DNA from: Anaeramoeba flamelloides
Lineage: Eukaryota; Metamonada; Anaeramoebidae
Assembly (NCBI GenBank): GCA_027625915.1
Contig: JANTQA010000026.1
Location: forward strand, 7,192,001-7,256,000
DNA length: 64,000 bases
Direction: 5' to 3'
How positions within the stretch are numbered: position 1 is the first letter of the stretch; each line of letters starts with the position of its first letter. A model generated the notes under the pieces. That model searched no databases. It worked only from the letters and a program-made list of their open reading frames with translations, and was not told where the DNA came from. Positions 35,279 through 46,501 of this stretch are shown here, piece after piece. A program made the translations under genes and the position numbers.

Positions 35279-35489
35279 AAAGTTTTTTAAACAACATTTA
35301 AATATTTTCAAATTTTTCTCTTTTTGAGAAGAATCTTCAATTATATCATAAGTTTCTTGGGAAATTAAAGATCTTCTATTCAAGAATTATTTTTCAAAGA
35401 TATTATACAATTTTGGTTGAAAAATCGACTTTTACATATAAGATTTTTTTCAAATTGACTGATTAAAAATTTGAAATTTTTTTTCTTCT

Positions 35490-35705
35490 TTCAAGGTTAT
35501 TTAATGTTAATAATTTATATCAAAATAATTTTAAATTTAATAAAAATCATTCAACTAGAGAATCAATTCTTTTGACAATTGAAGAATTATTTATTCATTT
35601 AAATTGTAAAAAAAAAAAATTTTTTTTTGATTCTTTTATTAGGTTTTTTTTACTACAAGAAAAAAACGGTAAATTAAATTTAATTTGGGTTTATTTTTAA
35701 AAAAA
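35490..35705 (+). mobile_element. RT-like LINE fragment, second family
   Basis: An open segment reads QNNFKFNKNHSTRESILL followed by TIEELFIHLN, which resembles the QxGFrxxHST-xxAlLxL motif of Jockey/CR1-type reverse transcriptases. It differs from the QFGFRKKYDT version in the other LINE copies here. It is bounded on the right by a family C hairpin element. The assignment rests on this one motif. Confidence 0.4.
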
Positions 35706-35714
35706 TAATAAAAC

Positions 35715-36205
35715 CTCTGTTAGTTTTTCTTGAGTTATTTTTTTTTTATTTGGAAAATTGATATTATATATTAATAAAACCGAAAAACAAAAGAAAACTG
35801 CCATTATTTTTTTTTTACTTTTTGAAATAAACAAAAAATTTATTAAATTTTGTTATCATTTCAAAAATTAAAAAAAAAAAGAATAAAATAAAGTTGTTAA
35901 CTTTTCCAGAATTCAAAATAATCAAATAAAATCTAAGTAATTTTCTTTATTCATCGGAATATTGGAAAACCAATGACTCTTTATTCAGCTTTTCCAAAAT
36001 TTAAAAGAATATAGTAAAATATAATATTTTTCTCTATTCTTGTGAATTTTGGAAAAGCTAGGTACTATACGACACTCTGCAGCACACAGAATACACTTTC
36101 GTTAGGTTTTCCCAAATTTACAAGAATTAAATAAAATCTATAATATTTTACACAATACCTTTATATCCTATTTGCTAAGGAAAACCTACGCACTCTGGGA
36201 CATAT
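35715..36205. repeat. Family C hairpin element, copy 2
   Basis: It begins TTTTTCTTGAGTTATT and carries AATAAAACCGAAAAAC, repeated TTTTCCAGAATTCAAAA-type units and the variants CTAGGTACTATACGACAC and CCTACGCACTCTGGGAC of the CTAGGCACTCTACG motif found at 21855-22260. The order of blocks is the same in both loci. Ends are approximate. Confidence 0.5.
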
Positions 36206-36643
36206 AATATGTATCATGGTAGTTTTTTTCTAAAGTAGTTTCGTTGGATTAATAAAGCATTTTCAAAATTATTAGTTATTGTCTATTCAAGTAAATATCA
36301 AGCAGTTGAATTTAAGTAAAATTCATTGTTACATATATTTATTTATTTTTTTTTTTACCAGGAAAAACATTTTTTTTTTTTCTTGAATAGAGACTTTAAA
36401 AAAAGGCCATACAAATAAAAAAATGAATACTATAGCCCCAATAATTTGAAGTTAGAAATTTAAATTATAGAGTGAATATAATTTTTTAATACGGATGAAA
36501 GGTTTATGAAAGTAATTATTTTGTCTAACTGATTATTTTAATTTTATTTTTTCTTTAGTGTAGTTTTTTGCAAAAAGATTGTCAAAACGATATAATTTCT
36601 AAAACAACACTCACAATTTCTTAAGTCATTGAGATAAAATATA

Positions 36644-36837
36644 ATCTGTTCCACTATTATGGCACAACCTTTGAACGAAATTTAAAGAACAATAAAAATC
36701 TCCAAATTAACACATTTATGGAAATTTTTTTTTACACAAATTATTTTACGATAAATCTTATTTTGTGTCCTAATTTGAGTTTTTTTTATGTGCCTTAATT
36801 TTGTTCAAAGTTTGTGACTCTAAAGTGGAACAGACTG
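36644..36837. mobile_element. Family A palindromic MITE
   Basis: The left end is TCTGTTCCACTATTATGGCAC and the right end AAAGTGGAACAGACTG is followed by TA. Internal blocks (ACGAAATTTAAAGAAC, ATGTGCCTTAATTTTG) match the clean copy at 48555-48751 in order. It is moderately decayed. Confidence 0.75.
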
Positions 36838-37007
36838 TATTTTAAAATGAAAATTGTACATCTCATTGTAATCTTGGTGTCAGGAGTATAGCCTCACAAA
36901 CAATTAGAACCCCCTTATGTATTCCTATTAAAATAACTAATAAGATGATCTACTAGTATTAAATTATTTTTGATATTCAAGAAATCAGAAGGGTTGTCTA
37001 AAATATA

Positions 37008-37392
37008 GTCACTACAGGGGTCTTAAGAATTAAAAAATTAGAGAATTAGACTCTTTATCTCTTTAGATCCAATAGAAAAATGTTATTTCAAAAATTTAGG
37101 AAAAAGCCATTGTAAATGCTCAGTTCCTTAATTATTTGTAACTATGAAAACCACAACCCAATCGTGTTTCTTCGATGTCCTTTTTTAAGAGGTTTTTATT
37201 GGAAACTAGAAAATACTTCAATTAAGAAGAAACTTGGTTGGGTTGTGGGTTTTACTACCATCTTCCAATTAACAATCCGATCTTGCTAAATTATCTATTC
37301 CAATAATTTCCAAATTTTATAGTTCTTCTGGAGCTAAAGTGATAAAGAGTCTAATTCACTAATGTTTTTATTCGTAATACCCCGGTGGTGAC
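37008..37392. repeat. Degenerate foldback element
   Basis: The ends are GTCACTACAGGGGTCTTA and the inverse of GTCACCACCGGGGTATTA. The arms, about 170 bases each, keep in inverse order GAATTAGACTCTTTATC with CTTTAG, and CCACAACCCAA with GTTTCTTC, at roughly 70-80% identity by eye. Only about 40 bases separate them. No second copy was noticed in the window. It lies about 350 bases upstream of BABAM1. Confidence 0.65.
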
Positions 37393-37744
37393 TTTATTTT
37401 TGTTAGTCCTTAAAAGTATAATATCCCATATTAATTAGACCAAGAATATTTATGAAAGACAAAATCTTTAATTAAGAAGAAAAATATGTTATTCAAAATA
37501 TAAAGTCTTTTAATATTTTACAAAACCATCTTGTTGAAGAAGAATCAAAGCAATTTTAAAATCTTTGATTATTTCCTTTTCTAAAAAATAAACCCCAAAA
37601 ATGAATGTGGTTAAAGACTTAAGTCAAGAATAGCTTCAAATAATCCGAACTATTCATTTTTAATTCACAAAAGCAACCTTATAAAATTAAATAAAAACTT
37701 TCATTTTTTAAACAATCTTCCAAAAAATCAATTTGCTTTTTGAA

Positions 37745-38425
37745 ATGACAGAGAAAATTCCCAAATTACTTCCTGAACGTATAATGTTTTGCATTGATTT
37801 CAGTTCTTTACTCAAAACAAAACCACGTAACAACAAAACACACAAAAACGTTCTTTCTGCCATTATTGAATCGATCAAACATTTTATTCATATAAAACAA
37901 CAAATAAATCCCAAACACGAATATGGGCTTATCACTGTGACATATTTTACAAGGATGCTCTCAAACTTTAACAGAGATCCAACAGATTTGCTCAGCAAAT
38001 TGGATCAATTGGAATCAAAAACCTTCCGCACAATGACTTATTTTTCTTTGACAAAATTCTTCCAAAGGTTTTCTGATTTTGAGATAAAGAAATTGGAGGA
38101 AGCACAGTACGTCACAAGAATAATTTTATTTTATATCAGAGACGCAATTCCTTCATTCCCTGATTTAATAGAACCTAGCGACTTGTTTCAGGAAATGGTT
38201 TCAAAGAGTTTGGTCTGGGATACAATTATTCTTTTTCCAAACCCAAAAGCTAAAAAACAGTCTGGTGTCGCAACAGCCTTGAAAGAATTTGGCAAGTTCT
38301 GCAAAATTAAACCTTTTATTCTTCAAGACAATGGATCTTCAAATTTAATTAACAAAATGGCTCTTTTAATAGCAAACCCGATCCAAAGAAAGCCTTTAGA
38401 AGAAATGAAAATCTTAAATCTTTAA
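37745..38425 (+). CDS. BABAM1: BRISC and BRCA1-A complex member 1 (MERIT40-like)
   Basis: Scaffold protein of the K63-deubiquitinating BRISC and BRCA1-A complexes, which contain the BRCC36 deubiquitinase. The single exon gives 226 residues and matches the von Willebrand A-like core of human MERIT40 along its length. It has PERIMFCIDFSS (human PEKVIICLDLSE), HIKQQINPKHEYGLITV (RTKHKIDKSHEFALVVV), a DPTDLLSKLDQLESKTF segment (DPRELCSCLYDLETASC), VTRIILFYIRD, a WDTIILFPN strand and the end block LLIANPIQRKP (LLAHPLQRP). The disordered N-terminal 90 or so residues and the short acidic C-terminus of the animal protein are absent. The metal-site DxSxS pattern is incomplete, as it is in MERIT40. I chose the ATG at 37745; the open frame reaches slightly further but without an ATG. 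An Arabidopsis-like or other vWA protein is unlikely given the end-to-end match. Confidence 0.82.
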   Translation: MTEKIPKLLPERIMFCIDFSSLLKTKPRNNKTHKNVLSAIIESIKHFIHIKQQINPKHEYGLITVTYFTRMLSNFNRDPTDLLSKLDQLESKTFRTMTYFSLTKFFQRFSDFEIKKLEEAQYVTRIILFYIRDAIPSFPDLIEPSDLFQEMVSKSLVWDTIILFPNPKAKKQSGVATALKEFGKFCKIKPFILQDNGSSNLINKMALLIANPIQRKPLEEMKILNL

Positions 38426-39031
38426 ATGTAAAATTTAAAAAACCCAAATTGAATTGCTGTTTTTTTTTTTTGTGTTATTTTTTTTTGAACACACATTTTA
38501 ATTTAATATTTAGAGAACGTTTCAGACAGAATTTTCATTTTCGGTTTGATACCAAAAATTGTTGGCCTATTTTATTAATCACTTTTATTGTAAATGGTGA
38601 AAGCAAGTATTCTTGTCAATTTACCTTTAAATTGTTTTTTTGAAAAGAAAAGTACTTCCATTTTATAACTTTACAACCAACTTACAGAAGAAATTGAACC
38701 AATTTCTTTGTAATGACTACACTTCAAATTAACAAATTATTCTTTAAATTAGAATGAGATTAGAGAAAAATTTTGGTATACTGATAAATTGTAATTTATG
38801 TTTGGAAATTTTTACTTAATTTTCCTTTTTGAAATTATAAGACTCAAGCTTTGAATAAAGTATTTTATGAATCCAAGTGTTAAGAAACTCTGTAAAATTA
38901 GTTGTTCTTCACAATATTCTTTGTTCTGGACTCTTTAATAAGAAAATTTTCAACGATTTATAAAAATGGAAATTGACCGAAAAATTTTTTGAAATTAATT
39001 AGAATTTCTCAGTATTTTTTTTTTCAATTTT

Positions 39032-39375
39032 AAGGGATTAACATCTACCAAGGAGAAGTCTAAGATCAAAGTATGTTGTTAGTGGGTGTTAATCACATTA
39101 ATGCTACATGGTTCAAATGTATCTAAAAAATTGATTAGTCAAGTAGTAATATTTGTTGATCTTATCAATTAAAAATGATCTATGTATTAGTAAAAAAACC
39201 CATGAATTTCAGAAAAAAATCTGCATTTCACTACTAATTTAAAGGTTGAGTTATTAATATTCAGACTCCAAAGTTGGGAAATATCTTTCTTATATTTGTG
39301 GTGAAATTTAGATTAGTTTGTAAAAAATTCTATTTTTTTGAAAAATTAACGAATAGACCTATAGATTTTTTTGAT
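39032..39375 (+). repeat. Dispersed repeat D, copy 2
   Basis: Aligns with 8066-8405 in the same orientation over about 340 bases (GGAGAAGTCTAAGATCAAAG, TTGTTGATCTTATCA, GTATTAGTAAAAAAACCC, AATATCTTTCTTA). Similarity may continue weakly past 39375 toward the start of repeat E. Confidence 0.65.
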
Positions 39376-39844
39376 CAATTATTTATGTGTAGTGGAAATA
39401 TATAAATTTTACAATTCAGTTTAGATTTTGGAAACAAAAATAATCAGTTTTTGTGTTAATATGTTGATGATTATTGAGTTAATCTTTGAAATTCAAAAAA
39501 TATTAAAAAAATAGTTACTTTTTTTTTTTTTTTATTGAGGATGAAGTGTAATTTATACTCTAAAAGCTCTTATACTAATATTTCCTTTCAGAAATTTTAG
39601 TGTAAAATCATAGATTTCACGATTATTAATTAATAAGAATAATTACAAACTGTCTTGTTTATAAAATTATATCATTAAAATTTAATTGTTTTAATTTGTT
39701 ATGAAATATTGGTCTATCTTTTTCATAGGGAGAAACACTCATAAAAAGTGATCAATATTTTCTATTATTCCTTCTGTTTATACCTTAAACATAAAGTACA
39801 AAATATATTTGAATTTTTTTTCAGTACCTAGTACTATCTATTCA

Positions 39845-40396
39845 AGGATTACAATCCTTGAAATTCGAAAAAAGATTATCTTGTGTAGGGTGTCTTGAGT
39901 TTTCAATTTTGTTCTTAGCTGATCGATCTTGTACTTGGTATGGATTTTAATAGTGATTCAAAATGTCAATTTTTGACAATTAATTTTTTTTTTTCCGAGA
40001 TCAGAATTCAAGAGTTTAAGATTTAATAGATTTATAGGTGTTCAAGAATAACTATTGAATTTTGGGTTGTAGAAAAGAATCTTGATTTACTTTTATTTTA
40101 ATTAAAAAAATACAAATTACATTTTTTAAAAGCTCCCAATAAAACCAAACTTAATTAAAAATTTCAATCAAAAACCTTCAAACCACATTTTTTGATAACT
40201 TAAGTTACAGTCAATTAATCTTAAACTCTTGAATTCTGATCTCGGAAAAAAAAAAAAATTAATTGTCAAAAATTGACATTTTGAACCACTATTAAAATCC
40301 ATACCAAGTACAAGATCGATCAGCTAAGAACCAAATTGAAAAGTCAAGACACCCTACACAAGATAATCTTTTTTCAAATTTCAGGGATTGTGAACC
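39845..40396. repeat. 550-bp foldback element with 180-bp arms
   Basis: The left arm (39845-40026) and right arm (40214-40396) are inverse copies at about 95% identity by eye. Both contain AGATTATCTTGTGTAGGGTG, TTAGCTGATCGATCTTGTAC, CTTGGTATGGATTTTAATAG and CGAGATCAGAATTCAAGAG. The spacer is about 187 bases of AT-rich text. No coding capacity and no second copy were seen. The arms are much better preserved than the neighbouring LINE fragment. Confidence 0.88.
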
Positions 40397-40544
40397 TTAA
40401 GCAGTTGATAAGCATCCTTTTTTAAAAATATTGATGTTGAAGGATGACTTAACTATTTATGGGTTTTATATAAATAGTTTTGGTTTTTTAAAATATTAAA
40501 ATATTTTTTTGGGATTTTTTTAAGTTTATTGGAGTGCTTAGGAT

Positions 40545-40720
40545 TTTTTTAATTTCAGAAATTAAAAGCTAATTTAATAAATTTTCTTTTTATATCTTAA
40601 ATAAAAAAAAACTGAAAACGGTTTTCATGAGGTTTTCTGTGTTATCTTTAAAATCAATTAATATTCTAAATAGACAGAAAAGAAAAGAAAACGTAGGAAC
40701 TTATAACTGATAGAATTTAG
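40545..40720. repeat. Family C hairpin, copy 3
   Basis: Contains AACTGAAAACGGTTTTCATG with GAGGTTTTCTGTGTTATC, then an inverse AATAGACAGAAAAGAAAAG. It is similar to the units at 42060-42240 and 42480-42690 and lies immediately 3' of the LINE fragment at 40930-41560 in that element's orientation. Confidence 0.4.
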
Positions 40721-40929
40721 CAACTCGTTATAATTGTGATTATAAATTTCTTTTTTAAGAATTTTTAGGTTTTTTTAATTCCAATCGATTTTATTCTTGA
40801 TTCTTTGATTGGTTTTATTATTTTTCAAGATATGGCAGAGATAAATTTTTGAATTTATTTTTGAATTTAAATTTCTTTTTATTTACTGAAATTGTTAAAT
40901 ATTCGAAATTTAAGTTTGGTTTTATAAAT

Positions 40930-41560
40930 AAGAACTGGTATTTTTCAGTTTATTTTACATATTTCAGTAATATATGAATTAATCAAAATATAAAAATAAT
41001 TTCTGGTCCGTATTTTATAATTATATAAATCAAATTATATGTCCATTGGCTTAATATAAATGATTTAAGTGGTCTAATTTTCAAATTATATGTTAATAAT
41101 TTATTATTAAATAATTATTTAGTATTATTATTAGTTTCTATTAGTTTTTTTCAGATTATATACTAAATTTGACATTTTATAGAAGTAAATACCCAAATAT
41201 TTACTCTTTAATAAATTTTGTGATATTTTTGTTTTGTCTTTATTGGGTTTAAAATCTAAATTGAATAGTTATTTCATATATTGAACTTAATTTTTGATTT
41301 ATTTGATTTGAATTTCCCTTATATAATTAAGATTAATTCATCTGCAACCATTTAACAATGATTTGTTAAAGGTATTATTTTTTAATAAAGAAAATGTGAA
41401 ATCAGAGCAAATATTAATGGTGATAAAAAAATCTCCCTGGACTACACCAAGCCCTACACTTTGATAATATTTTAATTAAAAATTTTTGATTATTTTATTT
41501 TAAATAATTTTTTATTGTATTTCGAATTATTTGAATACTAATTGAATCAAAAAAAAATAA
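40930..41560 (-). mobile_element. LINE reverse-transcriptase fragment
   Basis: Reading leftwards: YYQSVGLGVVQGD (about 41445), a decayed active-site block MVADELILI (near 41335), NIWVF (about 41185), then KIRTRNYF and SYITEICKIN (40990). The last two match the LINE at 16333-22500 nearly word for word. Many stops; both ends missing. Confidence 0.72.
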
Positions 41561-41830
41561 ATAGGGTTACTTCTGGAAGTTGTTAAAATGAATTATCAAA
41601 AAGATATTTCTATTTTTAGATTTGACAATGGAATTAAAAAATTTCAAAAAGAATATTTTTAATGATGCTCATTGGTAGAAATTGTAAACATTTATTGTAC
41701 AATAAGATTTATAAAAGCTTTTTTAGAGTTATTTGAGCCAAGATTTATTAATATAATTTAAACACAATTTTAGTATTCTTTAATTATCTAGATAAATTTA
41801 TGGTGAGGCTAATCGCTTAAGGAAAAGTGT
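41520..41830 (+). repeat. Dispersed repeat F, copy 3
   Basis: Shares with 9015-9360 the block TTTTTTAGAGTTATTTGA and a downstream GGTGAGGCTAATCGCTTAAGG / GGTGATGTTAATCCCTTAA pair. It overlaps or abuts the LINE fragment; the exact boundary cannot be placed by eye. Confidence 0.4.
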
Positions 41831-41994
41831 TTACCAAAAGTATTTACAGATATTTAGAAGGTTTTAATTATATTGTGTGAAATTGTGTTATTAGGTGCAA
41901 TATAGCACTGTATAGTAACTTGAATTTATAGAATTTAAAAAAATAGAGAACAATATTTGATTTAAATCAATTGTTTCGAATTCCTCAAATGTTA

Positions 41995-42690
41995 AAGGAC
42001 AGGTTCATGAAGCTATCTGTTTTATTTGTAAAATTTATGATTTTACAATCAATTCTTTCTGATTCTGGATAAATAGAAGGTTTTTTTTTTTTTGGTTTTC
42101 TGTTTTTGTCTGTAAAATCAATAGTTCTTGATTGGATTTTTTTTATTTTTCGGAATTAATAGAAAATTTATTAAAATTTTCTGTTTATTTCAAAAAGTAA
42201 AATAAACCTAGGACACTTCACAAATAAACAGAAAACTCCAGAAAGCTATTGATACGTTTTGATAATTTTTACTAATAGTCAAAATAGATACTCTTATGGA
42301 ACAAGATAAACAAAAAAAAAAACATCTTTCTGATTTTGGTTACTAGTACAGAATAGCTAAAAAAGATATTTTTGAAAAAAATGAACATTTTACATATGTA
42401 TTCGTGTAATAAACTGCCCTCAATTACTGGAGATTGTTTGTTTTTTTTTTTTTTTAATTTAAAAAATTATAAAAACATAAAGGTTCTTTTTTTGAGGTTT
42501 TCTATTTTATATGTTAAGTGTTCTAGGTTTTTTTTTACTCTAGAAATTTACGGAAAATTTTAATAAATTTTCTGTTTATTTCAAAAAGTTAAATAAACCT
42601 AAAGAAAATCTATTGATTTTCCAAATAAACAGAAAACTCAAGAAAAGTTAATGAAAATCAATTGATTTTAAAAATAAACAAAAATTGTGA
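41995..42690. repeat. Family C hairpins, two units
   Basis: Two imperfect palindromic units at 42060-42240 and 42470-42690. Each has TTTCTGTTTATTTCAAAAAG in the middle and AAATAAACAGAAAACTC at the right end. Their left ends, with GGTTTTCT.TTTT, pair with the right ends. The spacer between the units is unremarkable. Confidence 0.6.
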
Positions 42691-44598
42691 AAAAAAAAAA
42701 CCGAAAGGGTATAAGAGGAAATTAATTTACCCTTTAAAAACAATAAAATTAAACAATAATTGATATTTTATATTTGGTCTAGGAGTAAAAATGATATTTT
42801 TTACAATCCAAAAAAAGGAGTAAAAAATTTCAAATCGATTAGAAAAAAAAAATTCAAACAACCTATAGCATAAAGATGGGAATTCAAGAGTAGTTAAAAG
42901 GCCAAAAAAAAAAAAAGATATTTTTGATATAATGAAACAGGGATTTGTTACCCAAAACTTTTTTTCATTTTTTAATTAAATTGTAGATATTCAATAATAA
43001 TTGCAACTTGGTTAAAATTTTTATTTTTTTAAAAGTATCTAAAAAACATCAATTTTTTTTTAATGATATTTTAAAAAATTACTTGAATCTTAATTAACAG
43101 TTTTTTTTTTTTTTTTTGATTTTTATTAGGTTTTTTTATTTTAATTTAAATATGGAAAAGAAGAAAAATGGTAAATGTTATAGTTCTAATTTGTTGTACA
43201 AAGTATTGAAAAGAAAAATTAGAGTTAGAATTTAATTCTTTTTAATATTATCACCTTGTAATTGGTTCAACTTTAAGAAAATTATGTTTATGTAATTTCT
43301 TTTCTCTTGAATATATTGACTATTTACAAAATCTTATAGCAAAAAATTTTAATTTTCTCACCAAATTGAGAAATTTTATTAAGAATTACCAATGAAAATT
43401 GCCAAATATTTTTGAAAATTTTATTTTTTTAGAAAATTAAGGTTCCATATGTATAACTTTTGTCTATATCAACACTATTCTGAAAATTATTATTACTCTG
43501 ATTTCTAATCTATCTTAGATTTTTCCATTCTATAAAAAAGTGAATTTCCTATTTTTAGCTTGGCCTCCTTCAATAAAAGAGATTTTTCTATAATTATATA
43601 GATGACACTCCATAAAATTTGAACAAATTTTTATTGTAATTATAAAATTCATTAAACATTCTTCACATTATTCAAAATCTTAAGTCAACTATTCTAATTC
43701 TATTTTTTTTTCCTCGGGAATTTATTGATTTAGTTGTTTTTAAACAGTGTGGTCATTAAAATAGGCAAAAAATATCAATAATAAATTTGATTAAGTACTC
43801 CAATATAGCTATTTTTAGAGATATGTTATGTAATTTTATTTTAAACTTTTTTCAAGCAACTTTATTGAGAAATAAAGATAGATGTTTCGGAAATAAAGTG
43901 AAATAGGAAAAAAAAAAAGTTAAAACACGATTTTTAATTGACTATATTAATAGAACCTGAAAGGAAAAATAAGATCTAATTAATAAAAGAAAAAACCAAT
44001 GATTAAAGGCAAAATGGAGGATTGAGTCCAATAACAGTTTTTTGGTTATACTATCTTTTTGTTTTAGTTTTTATTTGATTGATCAATCATTAAAAATAAG
44101 TTGAAAATTTTAATTATTTTTGAGATCTCCAAAACTCTGACCAACAATTTCAATAATCAATGAGATCTAAATTGTTTTTGTTGATTTGAATGAAAATAAT
44201 ATTATAAATTATTCTTTGAAGTTAATTTATTTCTTCTTTTAATTAATCTTAATTTTGATTTTCAGTCAGGTTTGCAATTAATAATCTTGTTTAACTTTTT
44301 TTTTTCCAAACAAGTGAATAAGAAAGGAAAAAATTAATTTAAAAAAAAACTTGAAACCAAATTATATTGAAAAAAAAAAAATATTAAAAAAAAAAATTTA
44401 AAAATAGATAATTTCTAGATATTATTATTAGTGATGATTAATACATTGAGAATTCTGCAAAAAAAGAATATTTCAAATTTTGAAAACGAATATAAACCAT
44501 ATTATAAATAATAATGATTAAAAAATAAAAATAATAAAATAAAAAACAAATAATAAATCTGTTAATTAATGCTGTTGTGTAAATTGCAAAAAATCTAT

Positions 44599-46079
44599 TT
44601 ATTTTTTTTGAGACAATTTTGTGCCTTCGCTCGAGAAAGGTACAAATTTTGGTTTTTCTTCTTCTTTATTTTGAATAATATTATTCCTTCCAAATCGTTT
44701 AATTTTCTTCTCATTTGGATTCTCTTCCGAAGACGACGATGAGGAATCTATTGTTATTGATTTTTTTATTGGTTTGTTATCGACCCGATTACCAGATCCC
44801 CTAAACGGTTTAAATTTTGAAATTTTCTTTGGTGTTTCAATAGTTTCTTTTTTTTCTTTTGTCACTTTTTGCTGTTGGGATTTTTTATTTTTTTTCCCGT
44901 CAATCCTTGATCCGCTTCCTTCGAATACTTTAAATTTCGGTTTGTTTTTTTCCTTTTGGTTATTTGTTTTGGAATTATTTGAAGATTCGGAGTTATTTTT
45001 TGTGTTTGGTTTCGGCTTTTCCTTGTTTCTTTTGCCATCAATCCTTGATCCACTTCCTTCGAATGGTTTAAATTTCGGTTTGTTTTTTTCTTCAGAAGAC
45101 GATGGCGTTTCGTCGTCAGAGCTGGATGATGCCGATAGCTTGGTGCTTTTATTTTTCACTTTTTGCATTCTTTCAAGTTCTTTTTGAATTTCTTCTTTTG
45201 TTAATTGCTTTTGATCTCTTGGCGGTGCAAACTCAACATTACAATCAGTCCTAATGATATTAATCGCTTTGCCTGGTTTTGTTTCGAGGACTGAGATATA
45301 AAAAACTAAATTCAAATATTTTATTTCAATGATATCGCCTATATTTGGAAATCAAAAGAAGAAAAGTGATCATTAGATATTTCAGGTTATGTTTATCATG
45401 AGCCAAATCAATTCAGAGAAAAAAAAATAAAAGATGTCAAATAAGAAAGAAAAACCAAAGGGATTTCAAAAAAATAAACAAAAAAAACAAATAAAAACAC
45501 CACAAGCAAAGAAAACAAAGCAACCAAAGAAAAATAAAGAAAACAAATATTTTACCTTGCGTTAAACAAGCAAAATTACGAAGCTGTCTTTCAAGTACAA
45601 CTTTCGGGTTCGTAACTTTGGAAGTAAAATCAGAGGTCAAAGGTTGAAACTTGATATAAGAGCCAAGCGGTAATTTTTGTGCAATTATTTGAACACGGCC
45701 CCTATTTTGCAATTCAAGTGTATTCATTAACCACGTTGGAAGAACACACGTGCCCTCAACAGCATTAAAATCTAAGACACCACAATGAGAAATTGTTTGG
45801 TTACTCAAGTTTTTGATCTCAAACATATATGGTGTCTCGACTTGGTTTTGGATCAAAGCACTAAGCGCAGACTCTGGAAGGCATACTATAAGTTTTGTTT
45901 GTTTATTATTTTGTTATTAAGTTTTGTTATTTGGCGTTAGTCGGATTTTTTGAGAAAAGGTAATTTAATAGCAAGAAAAATTAAGGGTTGATTTTACTTT
46001 TTCCTCCTTTATCAACATCCTGTCGAGCAATTTGTTGTGCGGAAATACAATGGTAAGTTTGAATAAATCTTCTTGACAT
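44599..46079 (-). CDS. UFD1: Ubiquitin fusion degradation protein 1 (UFD1)
   Basis: UFD1 pairs with NPL4 as the cofactor that brings ubiquitinated substrates to the p97/Cdc48 segregase, for example in ER-associated degradation. Exons on the minus strand are 46079-45998, 45885-45556 and 45338-44599. The introns are 112 and 217 bp, both with GTAAAA donors and ATAG acceptors and both splitting a codon after base one. The product is 383 residues against 307 in human. The double-psi barrel UT3 domain shows DVDKGGKICLPESALSAL, SHCGVLDF, NPKVVLERQLRNFACLTQG and, in exon 3, VLETKPGKAINIIRTDCNVEF. The remaining tail (about 185-383) is Ser/Lys/Asn-rich and carries four SHP-type p97-binding motifs: FEGSGSRIDG at 230 and 276, FRGSGNRVDN at 316 and FSSEGTKL at 372. 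Human UFD1 has two. The start ATG follows the family's short N-terminus (FSTQYRCFS, here FIQTYHCIS). Confidence 0.95.
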
Positions 46080-46501
46080 AATTTTCAGTAAAAAAGGGAA
46101 CAAGAAATTGGAAAATTAAATAAATAAAAATGATTCAAAAAGGATTTTTATTTTATTTTGGAAATATAAATCAATAATAAGAAGAGATTTAATGAAGTTC
46201 TGAAAGAAACTATCAAAAAATATCAATTTTTTTCCCAAGAAGCAAGGATTAAAACTTTTGATATTTTCTTCAAGGATGTAAGATCTTGTAATTATTGAAA
46301 ATTAAATTTCCTGACTTTCTCTTGTTATTTGATTCAAATGAGCTGTAAAATTCTGAAAAGATCATCTTATTTTGAGAACAATTTGGTTTTTTCAACTTGT
46401 TTGTTCTCTAGAGAAGCTTTAAATTTTCCTGAATCGCTACCTGAATTTTTATTTGGAAATCCCTTTTTTGAGGAATCATTTAGGGACGATTACCAAATAA
46501 G

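Larger units (their letters stand above)
34070..37744. other. Intergenic region bZIP to BABAM1
   Basis: Contains a tRNA-like remnant near 35190-35280, an RT-like open segment near 35490-35700, family C sequence at 35715-36205, a family A MITE at 36644-36837 and a foldback element at 37008-37392, each listed separately. The 34070-35180 part, which includes the bZIP promoter, shows nothing I can define. Confidence 0.5.
38426..44598. other. Repeat-only intergenic region BABAM1 to UFD1
   Basis: Over 6 kb without a recognisable host gene. It contains repeat D (39032-39375), a foldback element (39845-40396), a LINE fragment (40930-41560), repeat F (41520-41830) and family C hairpins (40545-40720, 41995-42260, 42470-42690). 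From 42700 to 44598 I see only AT-rich sequence. Confidence 0.55.

Noticed and set aside
37745-38425. General transcription factor TFIIH subunit Tfb4/p34 as an alternative identity
   Set aside because: There is no zinc-finger C-terminus, and the segment-by-segment match to MERIT40 (HKIDKSHEFALVVV and HPLQRP blocks) is much better.
44774-45187. Plus-strand 137-codon open frame inside UFD1
   Set aside because: It is antisense to the repetitive Ser/Lys UFD1 tail. The UFD1 match on the minus strand explains the openness.
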